From Bacteroidetes bacterium 43-93 (lineage in GTDB: Bacteria > Bacteroidota > Bacteroidia > Chitinophagales > Chitinophagaceae), in the NCBI GenBank assembly GCA_001897855.1, contig MKUO01000017.1, forward strand, positions 62,001 to 126,000: DNA of 64,000 bases, written 5' to 3'. Position numbers and translations under genes: made by a program. This document shows positions 35,631-43,606 of this stretch, piece by piece. Numbering within the stretch: the stretch's first letter is position 1; the number at the start of each line of letters is the position of its first letter. The notes below the pieces were generated by a model. That model was given only the letters and a program-made list of their open reading frames with translations. It was not told the DNA's origin and did no database searches.

Positions 35631-36779
35631 CTACACCCTTGCCCAGATGGCGGTCGCGTTGCTACCACCAAAACCTGAGGCCGTCTTTAATACATAATTG
35701 ATCTCTGCCGGCGTTGCAGACGTGGTAATATTTAAAGAAACCGGTACTCCATGTTCTTCATAACCTATAGTCGGTATCAACTCCCGGTGTTGAATACTTT
35801 CAATAACCAATACACTTTCTAACACCCCGGCAGCGCCCAGCGTGTGCCCTGTATATCCTTTAGTACTATGAACCGGGGTCGTTGCAAATCCACATAGATC
35901 AAAAGCACGCGCTTCCATTTCATCATTGTACTTTGTAGCAGTACCGTGTGCTGATATCATATTGATTTTACCTGCATCAAGCTTTGCTTCGTTCAATGCA
36001 GCTTTGATAGCGAGGCCTAATTCTTCGCCTGTACGTGAGGGACCTGAAATATGGTTGGCATCGTTAGAAGAACTACCTGCGATGATCTTTGCCAATGGCA
36101 TATGCAGATCTTCTGTTGATAATATTACTGTAGCAGCAGCCTCACCAAGATTAATGCCTGACCTGGCTGCATCAAAAGGACGGCATGCCTGCTTATCTAT
36201 TGCATGGAATGACTGGAAGCCGCTCAGCACAAATCTTGTAAAACGATCGCAGCCGATAACGATGGCATTTTTGTACCGCCCCGATTGCAGCAAGCGCATG
36301 GCATAAACGGATGCTAAAACACCGGATACACAGGCATGAGAGATCACCTGCGGTTTCACGCTATTAAACCCTAAAGCATTTGATATAACCTCCGCACTAT
36401 ACGACAACAATACACGCTCGTCATCAATACGATCAAGTAATTCTACATTCCCTTTTGTTGTAGATAATATTACTATAGTTTCACTGGGCTGAAGCGTTTC
36501 ATCCAGCTGTTCTAATGCCTGCTTTGCAGAAAAAACTGCAAGTTGCTCGAACGGCGTAAGCGATTCGCTGCCTTTAGTACGTTCCTGTATATATTGCCAT
36601 TGTGCAACATCCAGCTTAGAAGCCCAGAACGGATGCTTACTGAATGCCTCATCGCTATACTCTCTAACACCACGGTTACCGGACATGATCGCCTGCCAAT
36701 GCGAACGGGTATCTAAACCCAATGCGCTGGTAATATTAGTAGCTATTGCATGTACCGGTTTCCTCACTTGTTCAGCCAT
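35631..36779 (-). CDS. Beta-ketoacyl-ACP synthase (FabF-like)
   Basis: A 382-residue condensing enzyme. The Cys-His-His triad is present: SHACVSG (C150), SAHGTATKYND and TKGYTGHTLGAAG. It should extend acyl chains on the carrier protein of the same operon. Start ATG 36779 is chosen as the family N-terminus; a longer in-frame start at 36818 is unlikely because it would overlap the thioesterase much further. It overlaps that gene by 16 bases. It is the last gene of the acyl-chain operon. The closest relatives I recall lie in aryl-polyene/flexirubin-type clusters. Confidence 0.92.
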   Translation of the reverse strand: MAEQVRKPVHAIATNITSALGLDTRSHWQAIMSGNRGVREYSDEAFSKHPFWASKLDVAQWQYIQERTKGSESLTPFEQLAVFSAKQALEQLDETLQPSETIVILSTTKGNVELLDRIDDERVLLSYSAEVISNALGFNSVKPQVISHACVSGVLASVYAMRLLQSGRYKNAIVIGCDRFTRFVLSGFQSFHAIDKQACRPFDAARSGINLGEAAATVILSTEDLHMPLAKIIAGSSSNDANHISGPSRTGEELGLAIKAALNEAKLDAGKINMISAHGTATKYNDEMEARAFDLCGFATTPVHSTKGYTGHTLGAAGVLESVLVIESIQHRELIPTIGYEEHGVPVSLNITTSATPAEINYVLKTASGFGGSNATAIWARV

Positions 36780-37189
36780 TTTTCTTTCCAATCGAGCATG
36801 AATTGCGGATAGTTCCACATTAATTCCAGGCTTTCTTTATCCATAAATACCTGTGTAGAAGTGCCTATTGCTACTTTTTCATCAGTATCCAGGTCATATA
36901 TAGCATAGTGGAAAATAAGCTTTGCAGCCTGGCAATCTTCATAGGTTGTCTGCAACCTTATCTTGTGCCCATATCGCAGTATACGCTTGTAATCGCAACT
37001 GATCTTAACAATAGGAACAACTATATTACTTCTATAAAAATCAAGATATCGAAGGCCATAAGCCTCCCCGAAAGCCTCACGGCCATCTTCAAAATACCTA
37101 ATAAAATGTCCATGCCACACGATACCAAGGGGATCTGCTTCGCTAAACTTCACTACCAGTTCGGTGGTATGGGTCAGAGTTTTATTCAA
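36764..37189 (-). CDS. Hotdog acyl-thioesterase (4HBT/FadM-like), TTG start
   Basis: A 141-residue hotdog-fold thioesterase: VVKFSEADPLGIVWHGHFIRYFEDGREAFG, shown in part, has the D-x-x-G-I-V-W-H signature and the catalytic Asp of the 4HBT family. There is no ATG. TTG 37189 gives the expected start (NKTLTHTTEL) with AGGAA eight bases upstream; an upstream TTG at 37216 overlaps the previous stop. It probably releases or edits acyl chains in the operon. Confidence 0.88.
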   Translation of the reverse strand: MNKTLTHTTELVVKFSEADPLGIVWHGHFIRYFEDGREAFGEAYGLRYLDFYRSNIVVPIVKISCDYKRILRYGHKIRLQTTYEDCQAAKLIFHYAIYDLDTDEKVAIGTSTQVFMDKESLELMWNYPQFMLDWKEKWLNK

Positions 37190-37203
37190 AATGCTTGTTC
37201 CTA

Positions 37204-37836
37204 TTAATTCTTCCAATCATTCCAGTCGTCCTTCACATCTTTCAACACATTATAGAACGTTTTAGCCCAATAATTGCGAAAGCCGAATCCGCCTGCCTTA
37301 CCTTCCATCTGCTTTGTAAGCAAGACAGTTTTTGATTTCATATCTACAAAGGTAACCCACATAGACGCATGTTCCCTGCCTTTACTCATACCCTCCACAA
37401 AGAAGATCATACCAATACCAGTCTTCCCTTTGAAATCATATTTTTTAACAAGCGCAGACACCTTTTGTTCACTTAAAGTCTGGTACAGGCTACCATCATT
37501 CTCAAAGAAATTACCCTTCAGACTATTGTTAGCCTTTTCGGTTACATCAATTGCATAATCTACTTCTGTACGCCCCACAGCATCTGCCACTTTATATTTG
37601 TCTTTTTCCTTGATGAAAAGCTCATTCCAGGCCGGGAAAAATTTATCCCGGAGTTGACTATTGGTAATCTCTCCTGCATCTTTCCATTGCGTGGCCTCTC
37701 CGATGAATTTCATTTGCGAAAAATCTAGGCCTAGCCAGGTTACAGGCTGGTCGGCATCAAACAGGTTTGGTTTCTTCTGAGCGAACGAAGCAGTTGCCAT
37801 CAACAGGCAGCATATAAAGAACAATAACTTTTTCAT
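37204..37836 (-). CDS. Exported protein of unknown function in the acyl operon
   Basis: A 210-residue protein with a clear signal peptide (KKLLFFICCLLMATASFAQ), start ATG 37836. The mature part has WLGLDFSQMKFIG, KTGIGMIFFVEGMSKGRE and GGFGFRNYWAKTFYNVLK. I recall homologues as unnamed Bacteroidota proteins, and no family function is known to me. It lies between dehydratase and thioesterase genes with gaps of 10 and 14 bases, so it should be made together with acyl-chain enzymes although it is exported. It might bind or carry the lipid product across the periplasm (speculative). Confidence 0.78.
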   Translation of the reverse strand: MKKLLFFICCLLMATASFAQKKPNLFDADQPVTWLGLDFSQMKFIGEATQWKDAGEITNSQLRDKFFPAWNELFIKEKDKYKVADAVGRTEVDYAIDVTEKANNSLKGNFFENDGSLYQTLSEQKVSALVKKYDFKGKTGIGMIFFVEGMSKGREHASMWVTFVDMKSKTVLLTKQMEGKAGGFGFRNYWAKTFYNVLKDVKDDWNDWKN

Positions 37837-37846
37837 ATGTGTGATT

Positions 37847-38263
37847 TTATGATTCCTGTAAGAATATCTTAAGTTCACAATTGGCTATTTCCTTATTGTT
37901 AAGATATACCCTGCCCTGTACAATGTGTACGTTCAATACCTGGTTCAGAAAATTCACTTCCGTTTTGATGGTATCGCCCACCTTTGGTAATTCTATTATG
38001 TTCAAATTCTTTAAAGCACCAATAAAGCCAACCGGTGCAGTTTTACCCGCAAGCTGCGCATAATATCCGGTACCTGCAGCCGCAGTTTGCGCCATATTCT
38101 CTACCAGCCCCGGTTCAGTAAAATAACCTTCCTTCACAAAAAGATGGCCGTTCCTGATATTAAGTGTGGTAACAGATAATTTTTCGTCGGCAGATACAAT
38201 ATCATCTATCATCACGAACGGAGCCCGCTGAGGAATAAAATTTGTTATATCTACAGTTTTCAT
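37847..38263 (-). CDS. Hotdog-fold 3-hydroxyacyl-ACP dehydratase-like protein
   Basis: A 138-residue single-hotdog protein of the FabA/FabZ-related class: IPQRAPFVMIDDIVSAD at the start, GYFTEPGLVENMAQTAAAGTGYY on the central helix, then GFIGALKNLNI. The canonical FabZ His is replaced by other residues around PQRAPFVMID and the Glu in LVEN is present, as in aryl-polyene dehydratases. ATG 38263 overlaps the acyltransferase TGA (ATGA). Confidence 0.85.
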   Translation of the reverse strand: MKTVDITNFIPQRAPFVMIDDIVSADEKLSVTTLNIRNGHLFVKEGYFTEPGLVENMAQTAAAGTGYYAQLAGKTAPVGFIGALKNLNIIELPKVGDTIKTEVNFLNQVLNVHIVQGRVYLNNKEIANCELKIFLQES

Positions 38264-39147
38264 TTTTTCCAAAAGTCAAAATAATTAAACCACTGTTCCG
38301 GGTATTGTTTGAGCATTTTTTCAAGGAGAGCCACATAATCATCCAGCATTCGTTCCATCCCAGTCGTACCTCTGCCTTCATATACCTTGCCCGGATATGC
38401 GTAAAAATGGTAATGAAAATTAGTCTCTTTGAAGGCAAAAACAAAGCAAACAGGCGCTTTTAATTTGGATGCCAGTATAAAGGGGCCTGCGGGGAAGAGT
38501 GCGTTCTCTCCGAGGAACTCATGTTCCATTGTCCTATTGCCGGGTCTGAACCTATCTGCATGCAGGCAGATCAACTCATTCCTGTTGAGGGCTGCAGACA
38601 TCTCATAGATATGCGATTGGTCTTCGCGGATGTAAATAATATTAAAAGAGCGTTTGCTGTCAAATTGCTCCATATATGCCTTCATCTGCTCACCTTCCCC
38701 ATCGTACATTACGATATTAATAGGCGCCTCTACGCGTTTCAATAAATGCCCAGCCACTTCCCAATTACCAAGGTGCGCACTTACCAACACGCCACCTTTA
38801 CCATCTTTTACCAATTGCTCGATATGCTCTACACCCTCGTGTGCAAAAGTGAGTGGTGTTTGCATACCAGCCAATACTGCAATCTTATCTATCAGGGTTT
38901 GTCCGAAGATGATAATATTACGTTTGATATAGCGGTTGGTTGTGCGCTTATCAAAACCCATGCGCTGCCTGTATAGATATTGCAACGGTGCTGTTGCCGA
39001 CTTTACAAACAGCCTGTAATAAAGAGTAACAAAATGTAATAAAGCATAAGCCGGTCTCAACCCACCGGCTTTTAATAATGCTACAAATATCCTGTAACCT
39101 AATGGTGTACCTTTAGAGCGTCCCTGCCAGGTAGCTGTATCAGGCAT
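38260..39147 (-). CDS. Lysophospholipid/lipid A-type acyltransferase
   Basis: A 295-residue LpxL/HtrB-like acyltransferase. It has the HX4E catalytic motif HLGNWE (H125, E130) and later ICLHADRFRPGNRTM; the N-terminal region is hydrophobic and basic, as in inner-membrane acyltransferases. It should transfer an acyl chain from an ACP thioester to a lipid or other acceptor. It overlaps the ACP gene by eight bases, suggesting that it uses that ACP's product. Confidence 0.9.
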   Translation of the reverse strand: MPDTATWQGRSKGTPLGYRIFVALLKAGGLRPAYALLHFVTLYYRLFVKSATAPLQYLYRQRMGFDKRTTNRYIKRNIIIFGQTLIDKIAVLAGMQTPLTFAHEGVEHIEQLVKDGKGGVLVSAHLGNWEVAGHLLKRVEAPINIVMYDGEGEQMKAYMEQFDSKRSFNIIYIREDQSHIYEMSAALNRNELICLHADRFRPGNRTMEHEFLGENALFPAGPFILASKLKAPVCFVFAFKETNFHYHFYAYPGKVYEGRGTTGMERMLDDYVALLEKMLKQYPEQWFNYFDFWKK

Positions 39148-39394
39148 TTTTTATTTGCAATCGGTTGGAAACGTAATTGTAGAAATCCTGGATGGTTACC
39201 ATTTGCTGAAAATCTTCGGGCTTTACTTTGAAGCCGAAGTTTTGTTCTATCACCACTACGAGGTCTATATAGTCGAGACTATCCAGATCAAGGGTTTCTT
39301 TAAGATCAGCATCAGGTTTAATAGCAGATGCATCTACTTCAAAGTCTTCGACCATGAAATTATTGATACGATCTATTATCTCTTGTTGTTCCAT
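39140..39394 (-). CDS. Acyl carrier protein
   Basis: An 84-residue ACP with the phosphopantetheine serine S39 in DLDSLDYIDL. It is acidic and has the four-helix spacing of the family. The sequence EQNFGFKVKPEDF after the serine differs from housekeeping AcpP (typically KFDIEIPDEEA), so this is a dedicated secondary carrier. It is the first gene of the six-gene acyl operon. No clear promoter box was found in the short upstream region. Confidence 0.95.
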   Translation of the reverse strand: MEQQEIIDRINNFMVEDFEVDASAIKPDADLKETLDLDSLDYIDLVVVIEQNFGFKVKPEDFQQMVTIQDFYNYVSNRLQIKNA

Positions 39395-39434
39395 TTTGAT
39401 GTCAAAAACGCCGGGGTAAACGTTTTGTGTTTTA

Positions 39435-39479
39435 GTATAAAAAATGCAGTGCCCTAAGCACCCTGCTTAAAGCACTGCA
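39435..39479 (-). terminator. Terminator for the gene at 39525
   Basis: TGCAGTGC (39445-39452) pairs with GCACTGCA (39472-39479), with an inner TAAGCA/TGCTTA pair. On the minus strand it is followed by six T's. It isolates the acyl operon from the gene upstream. Confidence 0.88.
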
Positions 39480-39524
39480 AATTTAATAAAACCCTTGGGA
39501 TTAATACATTAACAAAATACAATT

Positions 39525-39791
39525 CTAAAAATGTACGTCGAGGATACTGTTTAGCGGAATATTGGTACCGCCTTTTATCTGTACAAACCTGTCCGTGACC
39601 GACCACACCGTGGTGCTGATACTGCGCGCACCTTCTGTTGTTTCAAATGTAATATGCGTTTTGCTCTTAAATTCATTACCCAGGCGGGTAGCATACTGGA
39701 GCTCTCGTAACCAGCGGACGGTATTGTCAACAAATGCGGGTACGATCTTGTACAAAGGAACATCTTCCTTTGCAATTAGGGTTGCCATCAT
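39525..39791 (-). CDS. Hypothetical protein (88 aa)
   Basis: An 88-residue protein with no signal peptide. It has an amphipathic first half (PAFVDNTVRWLRELQYATRL) and a beta-rich second half ending IQIKGGT-like. I do not recognise a family. It lies alone between a terminator and the TonB receptor gene, on the same strand as both neighbours. Confidence 0.6.
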   Translation of the reverse strand: MMATLIAKEDVPLYKIVPAFVDNTVRWLRELQYATRLGNEFKSKTHITFETTEGARSISTTVWSVTDRFVQIKGGTNIPLNSILDVHF

Positions 39792-39864
39792 ATCACTTAA
39801 ATCTTTATACTAAATATACGACGTTTAATAATAAAAAACACATATAGATAAGCTAAAAATTAAA

Positions 39865-42306
39865 CTATTTGAAACGCAGTGGTACCGACGCCATAATACT
39901 GAAGTTACGGCCCATGTTATAGATGCCCGTACGCCCGGTAGCATAGTTGATGTCTGCATATTTCAGACGGTTCAGGTGGTCCTGGTAGGCTACATCGGTG
40001 ATATTTTGGGCAGAAATCGACAAGGTACATACCGTTCTCTGGGCTTTGTTTACCAGGTCGAACCCAAGCCCTGCGTTAAACAGGGTATAACCCGGGGTTG
40101 CTGTTTCCGTGCCGTAGGCACTGAAAATGTCGTTTTGAGCGAATGCGATATTTGTGCCCAATTTTATATAACCATTCCTGATCCATTTACCCAACGATCG
40201 TTTTTCGGCTCTAAGTTCTATCTGCCAGCGGGCAGGCGGCATAGATGGCAGGTTTCTTGTGCTGTCCGTACCATTGAATATCACACCGCGAACATAAGAG
40301 AACGTATTAGCAAGATGCAGCCAATCGAGCGGGTGAGGATGCAGATCTATATACAATTCCCCGCCATAAAGCCCGGCATTGCTCTGTGCATAGGCATAAG
40401 CACCAAAGCCCTGGTCATTGTGCTCTGCAGGAATGGAATCCGAGCCATCAACGCCCAGCAGTTTTTCCAGGTAAATGTAGTTATTGATATAATTATAGAA
40501 TATGGAGGCATTCAACTCTATATGGTTGGCGTTCCATGCCATTCCCAGGTCTCCCTGTACGCTATTCTCTGCTTTAAGGCCTGGTGTTCCATATTCATAA
40601 CGTATAGTACCCTCATGCACGCCATTGGCAGCGAGCTCAGCAGCGTTTGGTGAACGGAAACCCGTAGCTACATTAAACTTGAACGTCACCTGCTTTGATG
40701 CAGCATAACTGGTACCAAGACTACCTACGAGGTTCGAAAAATTGCGGGTAAAAGGTGTGAATTGCTCAAAACCTCCCGGCAATAGTTGTTCTGCCTTTTT
40801 ATCGGTAGAATCGAGATAAAGAGACTTCACAGTAAGCGTACGATAGTTGTAGCGCAAACCACCGGATACCGCCCATTGCTTCCATTCTTTCTTAGCTATA
40901 GTATAGATACCTGCATCAAACAGGTTATAGTCAGGTATCAGGAATTCTATGCCTTTATTAGCATTGTTCTGCGCCATACCATTGACACCAGTGGTTACCT
41001 GCCAGCCGTTCCATACCGGGTAAAAGTATTTTACATCGTAAGTATAGGTGCGGAGCTGGAAATGCAGACCGGGTTCATCCGGGTTCAAAACATCACCAAA
41101 TTCCTTGCGCGAATTCTGCTGATAACCCAGGATTACACCTACCCTGCTTCCATTGTTCAGGTAAAAGTTATTGTTCAGGACCAGCTTGTGGTGGTCGATA
41201 CGTTGCGATGGCAATACCCGTGCATAAGATTTACCATCTTCGTCGGTCACCAGTTGTTCCTCTGCAACACCGCCATTATTTACGGTCTTGATAAATTTAC
41301 CGGTGGCACTATCCCGCTCTCCTTCGGCAAGGCCCAGTGTTTGTCCGAAGGAAGTGTAGGAGAGACGCGAGTAACCCCATTTTTTATTAATACCGATAGT
41401 AGCGCCATAGTTCAGATTGTGGAAACGGGTATCGAATACATAACCGTCATTAGCATTATGGTAATCGTGTGATTGCTTACCTGTTGCATAGGCATTCCAG
41501 CTAATACCATTAATATAACCGCCAAGATCGCCATGTAAAGCTCCCAGCCCGCTATTGGTCTGATAATTGGCAATAACGTTACCCTGGATTTTGCCTTGTG
41601 GCAAAGGTTCATCAGAAACGATATTAATAACACCTGCCAATGCATCTGAGCCGTAAGCAAGGGATGCGGGGCCCTTCAACACTTCTATGCGTGATACATT
41701 GTAATCATCTATCTCTATACCATGCTCATCACCCCATTGCTGGCCTTCCTGGCGAACACCATCGTTTAGGGTAATAACGCGGTTATAACCCAATCCGCGT
41801 ATCACCGGTTTTGATATAGCAGGGCCGGTACTCACCTGGCTTATGCCCGGTAGTTTGGCAATGGCATCTACCACATTGGTAAAGGCATTTTGCCTTAGTT
41901 CCTGCATCCGCACCATTTGGATCGGAGTAACACTTCTCCGAACTTCAGTAGCCATACTGGTCCCCGTTACCACCACTTCATTTTTTTCAATGATGCTTTC
42001 TTTAAGCATAAAGTTTTGCTCTATGTCATTACTGATATCTATAGTAATGGTAACGGTTTCGAAGCCGAGCATCTTTACTTGCACTAAGAAACGCCCTTTC
42101 GGCAGGGAGGATAAACTATAGTCACCTTTTTCATCGGTAACGGTGCCAAGCTTCAGATCCGGAATAGCCACAGTGGCGCCAATAAGGGGATTTTTATTTT
42201 CGTCTGTAACAGTCCCTTTTAAAATATTTTGTGGAGCTGCGAATAGCAGCGATGGCAGCATAAATAGTAGTACTGCAATAAATAATGATCTATAATAACG
42301 ATCCAT
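39865..42306 (-). CDS. TonB-dependent receptor, probable metal or metallophore uptake
   Basis: An 813-residue outer-membrane receptor. Signal peptide (about 1-23), carboxypeptidase-D regulatory-like domain (NILKGTVTDENKNPLIGATV), plug domain (GYNRVITLNDGVRQEGQQWG and later VLKGPASLAYGSDALAGVIN), and a 22-strand barrel with terminal aromatic strands. No SusD partner is present, so it is not a glycan system. The His-rich exported protein and envelope pair just upstream suggest metal uptake, perhaps zinc or copper (inference). No promoter box was seen before it; it is likely co-transcribed with the His-rich gene through an attenuator-like palindrome. Confidence 0.92.
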   Translation of the reverse strand: MDRYYRSLFIAVLLFMLPSLLFAAPQNILKGTVTDENKNPLIGATVAIPDLKLGTVTDEKGDYSLSSLPKGRFLVQVKMLGFETVTITIDISNDIEQNFMLKESIIEKNEVVVTGTSMATEVRRSVTPIQMVRMQELRQNAFTNVVDAIAKLPGISQVSTGPAISKPVIRGLGYNRVITLNDGVRQEGQQWGDEHGIEIDDYNVSRIEVLKGPASLAYGSDALAGVINIVSDEPLPQGKIQGNVIANYQTNSGLGALHGDLGGYINGISWNAYATGKQSHDYHNANDGYVFDTRFHNLNYGATIGINKKWGYSRLSYTSFGQTLGLAEGERDSATGKFIKTVNNGGVAEEQLVTDEDGKSYARVLPSQRIDHHKLVLNNNFYLNNGSRVGVILGYQQNSRKEFGDVLNPDEPGLHFQLRTYTYDVKYFYPVWNGWQVTTGVNGMAQNNANKGIEFLIPDYNLFDAGIYTIAKKEWKQWAVSGGLRYNYRTLTVKSLYLDSTDKKAEQLLPGGFEQFTPFTRNFSNLVGSLGTSYAASKQVTFKFNVATGFRSPNAAELAANGVHEGTIRYEYGTPGLKAENSVQGDLGMAWNANHIELNASIFYNYINNYIYLEKLLGVDGSDSIPAEHNDQGFGAYAYAQSNAGLYGGELYIDLHPHPLDWLHLANTFSYVRGVIFNGTDSTRNLPSMPPARWQIELRAEKRSLGKWIRNGYIKLGTNIAFAQNDIFSAYGTETATPGYTLFNAGLGFDLVNKAQRTVCTLSISAQNITDVAYQDHLNRLKYADINYATGRTGIYNMGRNFSIMASVPLRFK

Positions 42307-42336
42307 GGATCTTTAAGTATTATTCATGAAGAAAAC

Positions 42337-42351
42337 CTGCGCATTGCGCAG
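42337..42351 (-). repeat. Palindrome between the His-rich and TonB receptor genes
   Basis: CTGCGCATTGCGCAG is a perfect 7-1-7 palindrome. As minus-strand RNA it folds as a 5-bp CTGCG/CGCAG stem followed by GTTTTCTT, a weak terminator or attenuator shape. It may also be an operator. It sits 24 bases downstream of the His-rich gene's stop. Confidence 0.55.
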
Positions 42352-42374
42352 CAATAAAATCAACGATAGAATAA

Positions 42375-42707
42375 TCAGATCGCAGGAGGGCCGCGGAGAT
42401 CTGCGGTATATATAGCAGCCACCGCAGGGCTTGTCACATAAACAGCATTATACTGCGGATAAGATACGGGGTCGTGATAAGTAAATACTGGTTGTGCATC
42501 GTCTTTGATGAACAGAGGCAATGCATAACTAAGAAAAGTACAGTGGTGGTGTATGGGATCAAATACCAACCCATCCTTCTCATGTGCCGAGTGGACCGTA
42601 TCTGTGTGGTGGGTAAAAAGGTGTATAAATTCCTTAGGCGTACTGCCGAAGAACAATACTACTGCCAGCCACAACGAAAGGATGATATGTGATATCCGCT
42701 TCAGCAC
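42375..42707 (-). CDS. His-rich exported protein (110 aa), GTG start
   Basis: A 110-residue protein with an N-terminal hydrophobic signal segment (about 5-22) and a His-rich middle: HLFTHHTDTVHSAHEK and DPIHHHCTF. That is nine histidines and one cysteine in about 30 residues, which suggests metal binding. The start is GTG 42707; a TATATTTG box ends seven bases upstream. It is placed to be co-transcribed with the TonB receptor. I recall small His-rich exported partners of metal TonB receptors in Bacteroidota but no named family. Confidence 0.75.
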   Translation of the reverse strand: MLKRISHIILSLWLAVVLFFGSTPKEFIHLFTHHTDTVHSAHEKDGLVFDPIHHHCTFLSYALPLFIKDDAQPVFTYHDPVSYPQYNAVYVTSPAVAAIYTADLRGPPAI

Positions 42708-42714
42708 AATACTG

Positions 42715-42722
42715 CAAATATA
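42715..42722 (-). promoter_or_regulatory. Candidate -7 box for the His-rich/TonB transcript
   Basis: Minus-strand TATATTTG followed by CAG; it gives a leader of only about four bases before GTG 42707. Confidence 0.55.
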
Positions 42723-42728
42723 TAATTA

Positions 42729-43580
42729 TTACTGCTGCATTGCCGCTTTCTCCTTCATGCGGCGTTTATAGCTATACTTACGGAAGTTGACATCAAACCC
42801 AAATGTACCGATGATCTCACCGAACCAGAAGTGATGATGTATCCTTCCACCATCAGCAACGGTAAGTACATTCAGGTAATTGGCAAACCCGCCCTTACCG
42901 GTGGCCTCGAAGAAGAAGTTACGGAAAGGATATATTCTCAGTCCGCCTTCTATACCTGCTATGTAACCCGCTACATGAAACTTATTATCCAGGTGCTGAC
43001 CCATAAGGAATATGTCCGACTTAGGAACTACAATGCCTGCACCGGCCTTCCAGATTACGGAGGCACGCATAAAATCGCGTTTCTTGTCGTGCAGCAGCTC
43101 TTGCTGGCCTACATAATTAATATGATAGAAATTAGCGCCATTGGTATGTTCCATGTGTACGAAATAAGGATATAGGATAGTATCCTGCCTGTCAAATGTT
43201 TCGCCCCCTATTTGCCCTTTGATATGTACTTTCTGATAATCGGTGACTACATACTTAGCATGGTCGAAGTTGATCTCTATTGCATGGGTATGCTTTTTGT
43301 TTAAGTAGAATCCTATGCGATAAACATTCTGCGGTATGGTGATATCTATAGGATTGGTACGGAAGCCGGAGAAATCGGGTTGGTCGTGCGCCTTTGCTCC
43401 GTAAATGGTGAAGTTGTAATCATTACCATTCACAAAATGCAGATCGCTTTTAGAATAGATATCCCTGTTGTACCCCCATTGAAAATACATACCTGTAAAA
43501 ACAACATTTCGGATCTTCAGCTTAGCTTGTGCGTCGGTGATCATCAAACAAGCCATCAATAGCAGTAAAAAGGAGCGCAT
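42729..43580 (-). CDS. Outer-membrane protein of unknown family, paralogue A
   Basis: A 283-residue protein with signal peptide (1-19) and a beta-rich body: YFQWGYNRDIYSKSDLHFV near the start, HTHAIEINFDHAKYVVTDY in the middle and IHHHFWFGE followed by barrel-like strands. By eye well over half of its residues match the neighbour at 43607, so the two arose by tandem duplication. Conserved segments include SDLHFVNG, LNKKHTHAIEINFDH and GKGGFA-YLNVLTVADGG. I know no family name. The downstream TonB receptor and His-rich gene suggest an envelope metal or nutrient role (inference). Confidence 0.75.
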   Translation of the reverse strand: MRSFLLLLMACLMITDAQAKLKIRNVVFTGMYFQWGYNRDIYSKSDLHFVNGNDYNFTIYGAKAHDQPDFSGFRTNPIDITIPQNVYRIGFYLNKKHTHAIEINFDHAKYVVTDYQKVHIKGQIGGETFDRQDTILYPYFVHMEHTNGANFYHINYVGQQELLHDKKRDFMRASVIWKAGAGIVVPKSDIFLMGQHLDNKFHVAGYIAGIEGGLRIYPFRNFFFEATGKGGFANYLNVLTVADGGRIHHHFWFGEIIGTFGFDVNFRKYSYKRRMKEKAAMQQ

Positions 43581-43606
43581 AGAATTTGTTTAGGGATAAT
43601 GAGTAA

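Noticed and set aside
39976-41472. Two long plus-strand frames (225 and 228 codons) inside the TonB receptor gene
   Set aside because: Shadow frames of a well-supported 813-residue gene; compositions are Cys/Ile/Tyr-rich as expected for antisense translation.
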